The notes under the pieces: generated by a model
Told to the model about the DNA's origin: nothing
The model's database searches: none
The model's input: the letters and a program-made list of their open reading frames with translations, nothing else
In this document: positions 54,701 to 64,000 of the stretch, in pieces
Position numbering within the stretch: the first letter of the stretch is position 1
Layout: the number at the start of each line of letters is the position of its first letter
Translations under genes and position numbers: made by a program
Assembly (NCBI GenBank): GCA_003508835.1
Contig: PUFA01000006.1
Location: 8,370,001-8,434,000 of the forward strand
DNA: 64,000 nucleotides
Direction: 5' to 3'
DNA from: Eonycteris spelaea
Taxonomy: Eukaryota; Chordata; Mammalia; Chiroptera; Pteropodidae

Positions 54701-56290
54701 GAGAGAAGGGCGTGGGGAAAAGAAAAACAGTACTAAGCTCCTATTAAATAAGACTAACTTCTCAAATTCTCAGACAGGAATATATGAAGGAGAAGACTGA
54801 CTGTTCCTCTCCTTCCTCCTCTTCCTTACACAGAAAAACAGAAAAGGCACCACAAAAAAAGGGCAAATGATTTCACTGAAGCAGACACTGAGCATTCCCG
54901 TGAAACAGTTTTAATCTATTGTTATTTTAGACCAGGGGTTGGCAAACTTTTTCTGTAAGGAGCCAGATGGTAAATATTGTAAGCACTGTGGGACATATAG
55001 GCTCTGAACAACCTTCTTGTTGCAGAAGGAGCTACAGACAATACATAAATAGGTGAGGCAATAACATGCAAACAAAATTTATTTATAAACGCCTATGTGA
55101 ATTTCATGTAATTTCCACATGCCACAAAATACTATTCTTCTTTAGATTTTTTTTTTCTAAATCATTTAAAATGTAAAAATTATTTTTAGCTCATGGAGTA
55201 AATACAGAAACAGGTAGCAGACCAGATCTAGCCCATAGGCCACACATTGCAGACTCTTGTTTGTGATCATTAGGCTTACTTAAGTTAACCGGTTTGGTTT
55301 CATTTAGCTAAGATCATTAGAAAGCAGACAGCCCTCTCCCTTCCTTCCACCTCTTATTATTTTAAATTTACATTGAGAGTGACTACTTCATGATAACTTA
55401 TTTGAGGTTTTTCTTGGAAAGCAGAGATCCTGCAGAAGAATTAAAAGTGTACCTTTAAACACACCTTCCTCAAGACACCCCTTAAATGCTGGTCCTTCCT
55501 CATGTTCTCTCCCAATCCTCTTTGTTGCTGATTCTGCATTCTATTCTTAAGAGAGACTATTCACTGACATGAATTTATTACTTCCAAATCTATGTCCCTA
55601 GCCTCTTCTTTGAATGCTAAAAGCATCAAACCACCAGGCTGCTTAGAATGCTTCAAAAGGTGCTCTGTAGCCCAACAGAAAGGGGAACAAATTCCAGAGC
55701 ATCACATTCAACCTCTTCATTCACAGCCGAACAGACTGAGACAAGGAGTGAATTAGGGACTTGTCCAACGATGCATAGCCAAAGACAATTTGAGGATGAA
55801 GACTTAACTCTCAACAACCAGCTTTCAGTACTTTTTATAAACCACTGCTAACAGTCTAGAAGTAGAACATGTAGCAGTTATGGTACAGGGTGCAACTTTA
55901 CCAACTTAAAAACTGCCTCTAAAAAAGTAAATGCAACCTCCAGTTATATTTATTAATATAATTAATTAATTAGATTAATTGATATCTATACATATACTGT
56001 TTGGAAGTTACAATTTTACTAAAATAATCAATAATAAACCAAAGACTTTCTCCTCAAAAGCCTAAATATGTAACAAATCAGGACAAAAAGAAAAAAAAAA
56101 TTTATAAAGATAATCATACCACTTAAGCAATTTAAGAAGGCATATCATGAAAACGATCAAAATAAAAAATAATCCTACCATTAGGAAGTATTGTAGGTTC
56201 CCATATTTTCAAGAGTTTGGTAAGTTCAATCATAAACCTGGAATAGGGCTCTGTAAAAATGTTATCTATTCTACCATTTTCAAACAGGTA
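51516..56290 (-). CDS. ZMYM4: ZMYM4, last four coding exons, gene-level span
   Basis: ZMYM4 is a nuclear MYM-type zinc-finger protein. Its paralogues ZMYM2 and ZMYM3 act in LSD1/CoREST-linked chromatin complexes. Four minus-strand exons join to 699 nt (232 codons plus stop), matching the C-terminus, about residues 1317-1548 of the human protein. The part present is the DUF3504 domain shared by ZMYM2, ZMYM3, ZMYM4, QRICH1 and KIAA1958, which is known to descend from a Crypton tyrosine recombinase. Exon phases are consistent and no frame damage was seen. The MYM zinc fingers are encoded by exons beyond position 64000. The gene runs tail-to-tail into KIAA0319L, as on human 1p34.3, which supports both assignments. 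No further exon was recognised between 56291 and 64000. Confidence 0.95.
51724..52619. other. ZMYM4 intron, nothing recognised
   Basis: AT-rich unique-looking sequence between the last two coding exons. No feature supported. Confidence 0.55.
52620..52749 (-). CDS. ZMYM4: ZMYM4 penultimate coding exon
   Basis: This 130-nt exon runs phase 1 to phase 2. It encodes [19 protein letters not shown], then [19 protein letters not shown] and FYLSKC, with the last Cys codon completed by the next exon. The KRKRNEDD stretch is a possible nuclear-localisation patch. The acceptor on the minus strand is CTACCTCAAG, and the donor is ATG/GTAAGT. Confidence 0.95.
52750..54448. other. ZMYM4 intron with small repeat fragments
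   Basis: 52838-52925 has an old-repeat look (ATTCAACAAATATTTACTGA). 54138-54245 is MER5A-like (ACAGTGATTCTCAGCCTTGG, CAATGAATCAGAATTTCTAA). The rest shows nothing. Confidence 0.5.
54449..54697 (-). CDS. ZMYM4: ZMYM4 coding exon, DUF3504 core
   Basis: This 249-nt exon runs phase 1 to phase 1. It encodes [19 protein letters not shown], then [19 protein letters not shown], and ends [14 protein letters not shown]. It is the central part of the Crypton-derived domain. The minus-strand acceptor is TTCTCTCCAG and the donor is CCAG/GTGTGT. Confidence 0.96.
54698..56178. other. ZMYM4 intron with a hAT element and a MIR
   Basis: The hAT element at 54933 is listed separately. 55700-55855 is MIR-like (CAGACTGAGACAAGGAGTGA, GGACTTGTCCAACGATGCA). 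The rest shows nothing. Confidence 0.5.
54933..55259 (+). mobile_element. hAT-type non-autonomous DNA element
   Basis: It starts CAGGGGTTGGCAAACTTTTT and ends near AGATCTAGCCCATAGGCCAC then ACATTGCAGACTCTTG, the standard ends of a widespread mammalian hAT element. No clean 8-bp duplication was seen. Confidence 0.8.
56179..56290 (-). CDS. ZMYM4: ZMYM4 coding exon, DUF3504 N-side
   Basis: This 112-nt exon runs phase 0 to phase 1. It encodes [19 protein letters not shown], then [19 protein letters not shown]. The minus-strand acceptor is CTCTTGTAG and the donor is AATG/GTAGGA. It is the most upstream ZMYM4 exon recognised in the window. Confidence 0.94.
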
Positions 56291-56986
56291 CTACAAGAGA
56301 AAAAAATGGAAACATAGGTTGATACAAAGAAAATACAAATTTTAAAAAATATTATTTTAAGTAAAACTTATCTAATGTTATTAATCAATATCACCCCAAT
56401 AAATTTAATTTCTAAAAAATTAAAAATTAAAAAAATTATTTTTAAGAAATATTGTTTACCCTTAATTTCTGCCCTTACGATATTGTGAACCATTTTAAGG
56501 ATACATGTTAAAATACCAGGATTCAAGCTAAGGATCTCTTTCACATGTACTGACATCATTACGATCATGAGTTTACAAGGTAAAGTTTTCTATTTCCTTT
56601 TCAAATCATGGATAAAGAAAAATTATAACAATATAAGTACTTTTACTCACATCATGAAACTGATAAACTAAAAATTGGTTCTAATTTGTATTTCCCAAAT
56701 CATTTTCCTAATTTACAGTATGTATCTTTAAATGTGCTGCTCTCAGAAGTTTTTGTTTTTTTAGCGTACATCACTTCCTGAAATAACAGTTAGCCAGTGT
56801 CAGGTGACCTGAGAATGTTCAAATTCAAAAACTATTTACTTGGAGCTTTCTAATCAGAGCTCTCAACTCTCTGCCCCACAACACAGCCTTCAAAAAGTTG
56901 AAGTCTAATTGTAGAATGTAAAATTATGTTAATTATAACCATCAAGAACCAGGACAGGAAATAAGCAACAGCTTGGGTGAAATGTT

Positions 56987-57024
<38 letters not shown>

Positions 57025-57299
57025 CACCGTCAGATGAAATCAGGAATATATAATGAGCATTTAATAGAGCAACACAAGGTAGTGTACAATTACATGCTAA
57101 AAATCTGGTATTTTTAGGATTTGGTGTTTTATGTTTACTTATCTATGACTATATTGGATTCCTCCTTGTCTATCAATGTATGACTTGGAGAAAATTTTTA
57201 TTTCCATTTAAATTCATTCTGGCTAATAAAAATTAAACATTTCAATGTGTATTTTTACAGTCCTCTTCAAAGGCAATTTATAATTGTACTGCCATGTTA
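56291..57299. other. ZMYM4 intron with a (CA)n tract
   Basis: A (CA)n run of about 17 units lies at 56989-57023. Otherwise AT-rich, with no exon recognised. Confidence 0.6.
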
Positions 57300-59960
57300 C
57301 AGTTTTGTTGTTGAAAATTCTTTTTCTTCTTTTTCATAAAGTTATTTGCCCAACTTAAAAATACATACTCATTGTGGAAACAGTTAAAATACAGAAAAAG
57401 TTGAAGAAAACCATACTCAAATACTACACAAAGACAAATACTGTTGTCATTCAGGAGTATTTCAATATTTAAAATAAAATTCCTTTTAAATACATATGGT
57501 TAAATTTTATACATTTACTCAAATACATGAGTACATATAAAATACATGGTTTTTATTTTTTTAATCACTTCTCCTACAGATCAGGAACAAGACAAAAATG
57601 CCTGCTCCTGCCACTTAAACATTGTACTGGAAGTTCTAATCAAAATAACCAGCCATGAAAAAGAAATAAGCATTCATATAGGAAAGTTAGAAGTAAAAGT
57701 GTCTGTATTTACAGATAACATAATCCTATATACAGAATCAAAAAAAACTCCACCTACCTATTAAAGCTAATAAATGGAATTCAGTAAAGTTGCATGATAT
57801 AAGCAACAGGAAAATCAGGCGCAATAAACAATCCAAAAGGGAAATAAGAAAGCAATTCCATTTACAATAGTATTAGAAGGAATAAAATCTTAAGAATAAA
57901 TTTAACCAAGGCATACTTGAGTTACACACTTAAAATTACAAAAAACTGACGAGAGAACTTAAAGGTCTAAGAAAAACAGCTCATATTCATGAATCTAAAG
58001 AGAATATTATAAAAATGGCACTAGTCCCCAAAGCAATCTACAGATTTGATTCAATCTCATCAAAATCCCAATAGCTTTTCTTTTTTTTTTCTTTGAGAAA
58101 TGGAAAAGGCAATCCTAAAATTCGTATGGAATTGCAAGGAATCTAGAATACCAAAAAGGATCTTGAGGAATCATACTTCCCAATTTCAAAATAACAAAGC
58201 TACAGCAAACAAAACAGTATGTGCGCTGCCAAAGAAGAGCCATATAGAACAATACATTAGAATTAAAAGTTCAAATAAACACATATGTATTTAGGAAAAT
58301 AATTTTCGGCAAGGATGTCAAGACTATTCAATATAGAATGAACAAACTCTTTAACAAATGACGCTGGGAGAACTGGATATCCACATATCCAGTTATCCCT
58401 AACTCAAATGATATAAAAGTGAATTAAGAATGGATCAAAAACCTAAACATAAGAGCCAAAACCATAAAACTCTTAAAACACAGGGGGGTAAAACTTCATG
58501 AACTTGAATTTGGCAATGGATTCTTAGATATAACACCAAAAGCACAAGCAACAACAGAAAAAATAAACTGACCTTTGTCAAAATTAAAAATGTTTATGTA
58601 TCAAAGTACATTATTAAGAGAGTGAAAAGAAAACCCAGAGGATGGGAGAAAATATTTGCCAGCTGCATATGTGACAAGAGCTTATATCCAAAATATATAA
58701 AGAAATCCTATAACTCAACACAAAAGGACAAATGACCCAATTAAAAAATGGGCAAAGGACTTAGATATTTCTTCAAAGAAGATATACAAATGACCAACAA
58801 GCACATGAAAAGGTGCTCAATGTTATTAATCATTAGGGAAATGCAAAGCAAAACCACGTTAGGCTGCCTCATACCCGCCAGATGGGTATTTAAAAAAAAC
58901 CAAAAACTGAAATTAACAAGTGTTGACAAAGGAAGTGGAGATAATGCATACATTGCTGCTGGAAAACGGTTTGGCGTTTTTCAACAAGCTAATCTTAGAC
59001 TTACCCTATGACCCTGCAATTCTACTCCTAAGCATATACACAAAAGAACGTAAAACAGATGTTTAAGCAACTTGTATGAATGTTCACAGTAGCACTGTTC
59101 ATAGTAGCTGAAAGTGGAAACAACTCAGATGTCCATGAACAAATGAATGGATAAACAAATTGTGGTATATCCAACAATGGAATATTATTTGGCCATGAAC
59201 AGGTAAAAGTACTAATTTATACTAACAACGTTACGTGAAAGAAGGCCACATACTGTGTAATTCTACTTATATGAAATATTCAGAATAGTCAAATCTAAAG
59301 TTAGAAAGCAGATTTCTGGATTCCAGAGACTGAATGGAAGGGGTAATACAAGGTAATAGAGGGTAACTGCTTAAAGGGGAGAGGATTTCCATTAAGAGTG
59401 ATAAAGTTCTAGAACTAGATAGTGATAATGGTTGCACAACATCATGAATGTATTAAATGCCACTAAATTGTATACTTTCAAATGGTAAATTCTGTTATGT
59501 GTATTTTACCATAATATAAATATCATAATACACATACAGTTTTCTAAATCACTTTTTAAAATGCATGCCTCTAAGCATTTTCCATGTCAATATCTATAGA
59601 AGCATGCATTCCTTTTTTAACTATTGTATGGAATTCAACAGTGTAGATATAGTTGATTGAACCATCACAACTTTTAATGAACACCAGGGGGAGTTCCCAA
59701 TTTTTTTTGCTGTTAAAAACAATGTTACAATAAAAATACTACTATTTGTCCTACTATGCATTTCTTGGGAAGAGAAGATAATAAACGGATTTGCTAGACT
59801 GAAGAACCTGTATGCATTTAAAATTTTAATACCCACTGTCAACTTGCTCTCTGAAAAGACCTCCAACAGTGCATATGTATCTTCACTAACACTTGATATT
59901 ATCAAACTTCTCAATCCTTCAAATTTTTAATCCATCTGATAGGTGAAAAAGTTCCATCTG
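57300..59960 (+). mobile_element. Nested LINE-1s
   Basis: 57585-59515 is a sense L1: ORF2 traces such as TACAGATAACATAATCCTAT at the left, and a 3' end TAAATTGTATACTTTCAAATGG at the right. Antisense L1-like sequence flanks it at about 57300-57560 and 59525-59960 (AACTTGCTCTCTGAAAAGAC, AACAGTGCATATGTATC), suggesting insertion into an older opposite L1. Confidence 0.65.
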
Positions 59961-61349
59961 ATTACAGCCTAGCCCCAAGCAATTGTTTTATTAGAGAGCA
60001 GTCCAACATAGTGATCATAACCACAGACCATGAAGCTGAACTACCTGGGTTCACATTTTGACTCCATCATTTACTTCCTTTGAGATCTTATGCAAGTTGT
60101 TTACCGCACTTGCCTCAAGTTTCTCAGCAGAAAATGGTACTGGTAACAGTTTTACATTTACAGGGCCACACTAACAATGGAGTAAATACATGAAATGAGC
60201 TTTTATTAATACGTAGCCTGGTATTTTGTCTATCAGCAATCTGTTGATTTTCTTCTGTTAACTTGCAATTTGTTTCTTTTGCCAATTATTGCCATCCCAG
60301 CTAATGTTAACAGTAGTGGTCCAGGTATTAATATAGTGAATTTAGTTTCTTTACATTGTTATGTTATTTTCAAAATTACTTACAATTAACATAATTATTT
60401 TATAATCAGAAAAAATAAAAAAGAAGCACATTTGAGGTACAAACATAAGTAATCTTTCAAAATTCCTTACAGTCAAGGAAAAGTTTATTTCTTGTTAAAT
60501 TAAAGGTTCATAATAATTACTTCCTATAAAAATCACCTGACATGTTAACTTATGGCCTCTTTTTATAGTACTGTTATACAATCATTTATTAATATCAACA
60601 AATGACAGGATCGATTACTAGAAAAAAATTCCCTATTTATAATTTGTCTCACAAATTAAGAGTCTATTTAATATACAGCAAAAGTGTATTTAAAATATAA
60701 GTATTTAAATGTTTTTGTTTGAACCATGGCAATGACCACGTATGCTCTAATTATATTCAAATTAGCAGAATATTAATAACTGCCCCCAAACACGTTATTT
60801 TTTGAAATATGCATTGATAAAATTAGAAAATATTTTTTAGATCCAAAATATTATAAACTTCAAGAGTATAAAGCGTCTAGAATCGTCACAATTTTTACCT
60901 ATGCAAAATGCATGCACAGCACATAGTAGGTGCTTAATAAAATTGTTGAAGAACCTATAAAAGTACTTTCATATCTTAAACTTTAAAAAATCTTTTAAAG
61001 TCTAGTAATGGAATCAAATATAATTAAATAACAGGTGTCATTTCAATTCTGTGGGAAAAAAATGCTGCTTGCATAACCAGCTACCTATCAGAATGTCATT
61101 CATCAGAAATATTTTCATCATACACAAAATGAAATTCATTTTGTGAGGTAATAAAACATTAGTCTAAAAAAAAAACCCAAATATTTTAGACAGTAATTTA
61201 TAAGAATTTACATTTAAATATTCAAGGAGGAAAACTACCCTAAGCAACATGAAAAACCCAGAAGTATAAAGAGAAATACATGCGTACTGGTCTATGTAAA
61301 AAGGAAACTTCTTGAATGGCAAAATACAAACAAAACCTGAAAGACAAAA
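59961..61349. other. ZMYM4 intron with a MIR
   Basis: 59995-60140 is MIR-like (TGAACTACCTGGGTTCACAT, GATCTTATGCAAGTTGTTTA). The rest is AT-rich with no exon or repeat recognised. Confidence 0.5.
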
Positions 61350-64000
61350 TATACTAGAGATCCATGAAATATGTGGAGTGAGAGACGTCCCAGATCTCTC
61401 TCTTGAAACAAGCTGAACTTCTAAGACTCAACAAAAACACCCAGGCTGTACACTAGGATGTCTGAGCATGGGTCTGTGCATAGAGCTACCAGTTTAGAAT
61501 CCTGGATATTGGGCGTGGACAGTGAGAAATAAAGAATCTGCCTCTTGCAGATACCAGAGCTCCCTGTAGGAAGAGGAGGAGGGGAAAAGTTGCGCAAGTT
61601 CCCTGAACAGCCCTGCCTAGGAGTGCTGCGAGCTCCACACGGCCGGTGACAGGGCCCAGTCACCAGGCAGAAAACAGAGAAGCAGGACAGCAGAACCAAT
61701 AGTTGATTTTTTACAGCTGTTGGCTGCAAAACTGAGGCTGAGCCTCAGTTCCCCTCCCCCATATCCTCTAAAAAACAAACTGCAGAAACCCCAGGGGAAT
61801 CTGAGCAAATGGTACCCAAAACTGTTACTGGCATTGACAGGGACAGAGACTGAGAGGTAGTAGTGATTAAATACCTTCGAGAAAATAAAAAGGCATTGTT
61901 AAGGTTTATATAAAGCAGGGATCCAAGAGACTTAGACACCATCTACTAGTAACCAAAAGAAAAAGTGCCTTTTTGGCAACAGACTACAGAGAACCTTTAT
62001 GTAATAATCTTCTTTATGGAAAACAGCAGAATACATTTCCATTAATGCCCAGGCAGAGAACAGTCTATTAAACACCATGAACAACCAAGGTGACAAGGCG
62101 TCTCAGAAAAGAAGAGAAAAATCTCCAAAATAAGCTTACATGTGACTTAAAATGACAGAATCAGGATGATACTTCTGAACAAACTCAGTGGAGTTCCGAA
62201 ATGAGTCATATCAACAATTTCAGAATTGAAAAAGCCATGGATGAGCACAGCAAGGAGACTGAAACCCTCAAAAAGAACAGAATAGATTTTTCTGGAGATT
62301 AAAAAAAAAAAAAGACACTGCAAGAGTTGAAAAATGAAATAGTAAGCTTGGGAAATAGAGTAGACCAAATGGAGGAAAGGATCAGCGATATCAAAGACAG
62401 AAATCTAGAAATAAATTCGAAGGAAGAAGGAGAAACCAAAGAATGAAAAATAAGAGAAATACAAGAAATAGCTGATATCTCAGGGAGAGGAAAACCTAAG
62501 AATAATAGGCATTCAAAGGTGAGGAAATGGAGCAGGGACTAGAAAACATTTCACACAAATAGTTGACAAGAATTCCCAAATCTAAGGAATGAGCTGGAGC
62601 CTGGAATTCAAGAAGTCAACAGAAAAACCCAATTATCTCAATTCAAAAAGGCCTTCACCGAGACACGTATTAAAATTATCAAAAATCAATGACAAATACA
62701 CAATTCTCAGGGCAGCCAGAAAGAAGACGACGGTAACTTATAAAGGAAAACCCATTAGATTATCCTCAGACTTCTTAGCACAAACCTTTACCAGCCAGAA
62801 AGAAGTAGAATCAAATATTCAAAAATATTAAGTGAAAGGAATACCAGCTAGAATAATGTATCCAGCTAAGCTCTCTTTTAGATTACAAAGGAGAAATAAA
62901 TACCTTTCCAGACATACAAAAATTGAGGGAATTCTCCACTACGAAGACTCTACTACAGAAATACTGAAAAGGGGTCAGCTCACTAAAACAAAATGACCAA
63001 AAAGAAAACATGGAAACATAATTAGGAGTGAGGTGACTATCAGGCAAATAGAAGCAGAGGAGTGCAACCTTACTAAGAATAGGACATTATAAACTTAAAA
63101 TTAGAGAATCACTAAGCAAGATAGTAATGAACGTTCGGCATACATAGGACAAATTAAGATAAACAATGACTGAAAAGGGGAGGATTCAAAGATCCAAATT
63201 CCCAAAGGGAACGGAGACAAGCACATGTAGAAGAAAATGGAGAAAATGGACAACTGAATAACTATCCTTTTCAATATTCGTAATAGTAACCACATACCAA
63301 AGATTCAGAAACTTAAGTATATAACATAAAACAAGAAGAACCAGAAGGAAAACATACAAAGCCAACCAAAATTACAGAAAATAGAAACATAAGGACAAGG
63401 AAGCAAGGGAAACACCGAGCTACTAGAAAGCAAAAGATAAAATGGCTATAAGAAACCTTGTATCTCAATAATCACCTAAATGTTAATGGACTGAACTCAA
63501 CCAATAAAAAGGCACAGAATTTGCAGAACGATCCAAAACCAAAACCCTACATATGCTGCTCCGGGAGACAGCATCTCAAGCTCCAAAGACTCAAAGTGAA
63601 GGGCAGAACATGATTTCAGCAAAGGCATTCAGAGAAAAGCTGGGAGTGTGGTACTAATATTCAGACAAAAAGACTTCAAAATAAAAAAGTAAAGAAAGAT
63701 ACTAAGGACACTTCATAATGATAAAGGGAATCATGCACCAGGAAGACATAACACTATAATATCTATTGCTCCGATCAGGGAGCCCAGAAATATGTGAAGC
63801 AATTACTAACAGAACTAAAGGGAGAAAGAGACCAAAACATTGTCATAGTAGGGACCTAAATACCCTACTATATCAGATGTGGACAGATCATCCAACAGAA
63901 GATCAATAAGGAAATAACATCTTTAAATGACACATTAGACCAACTGGACATAACTGACATTTACAGAACCTTCCAACCCAAAACAGGCACTATAACATTC
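61350..64000 (+). mobile_element. Degraded LINE-1 5' half, sense, cut by window end
   Basis: 5' UTR-like sequence is followed by ORF1 traces around 62150-62830 (ending ASRKKTTVTYKGKPIR-like basic stretch) and the ORF2 endonuclease start around 63440 (CTCAATAATCACCTAAATG, then GGACTGAACTCAACC). Stops and indels are common. It resembles the L1 at 42810-46825 in layout. Confidence 0.8.

Noticed and set aside
56291..64000. More ZMYM4 exons upstream
   Set aside because: No minus-strand peptide resembling ZMYM4 was recognised. The frames here are L1 or AT-rich intron sequence.
1..64000. CRISPR arrays, operons, riboswitches or prophage
   Set aside because: The window is vertebrate nuclear DNA, and no regularly spaced repeats or bacterial gene organisation were seen.

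Overview
This window looks like mammalian nuclear DNA, most likely from a fruit bat (Pteropodidae). Genes are split into many exons with GT-AG introns, and LINE-1, L2, MIR, MLT1 and hAT-type repeats fill the gaps. The lineage clue is two SINEs derived from 5S ribosomal RNA (2740-2861 and 46283-46488), both flanked by target-site duplications. 5S-rRNA-derived SINEs (MEG-RS, MEG-RL) and a tRNA-derived SINE (MEG-T2) have been described in megabats and not in other bats. A tRNA-like SINE also lies at 36889. The species call is inference.

Layout. Positions 1-4433 are an intron packed with L1, MLT1, 5S-SINE and L2. From 4434 to about 41122 the plus strand carries the 3' part of KIAA0319L (also called AAVR), with 18 coding exons. 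They encode the linker before the PKD domains, five PKD domains, a membrane-proximal region, a six-cysteine module, one transmembrane helix and a cytoplasmic tail ending at the stop codon 40079-40081. The 3' UTR ends near an ATTAAA signal at 41099. The N-terminal exons (signal sequence, MANEC/MANSC domain) lie upstream of the window. From about 41125 to 48500 is intergenic, mostly degraded L1. From 56290 down to 51516 the minus strand carries the last four coding exons of ZMYM4, encoding its C-terminal Crypton-derived domain, followed by a 3' UTR of uncertain length. From 57300 to 64000 is intron sequence of ZMYM4 with nested L1 copies. The two genes converge tail to tail, as they do on human 1p34.3.

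Main oddity. All KIAA0319L exon lengths and splice phases fit a continuous reading frame, except for a one-base loss in the C run at 15022-15025 and a one-base gain at 16901-16903, in two consecutive exons of PKD domain 2. They cancel out, and the shifted stretch of about 35 codons contains no stop. Either this is a pair of sequence errors, or the receptor carries an altered segment at the place where adeno-associated virus is reported to contact human AAVR. Sequencing reads would settle it.

The two genes have no evident functional link. KIAA0319L makes a membrane glycoprotein cycling between the surface and the trans-Golgi network, and ZMYM4 a nuclear MYM-type zinc-finger protein.
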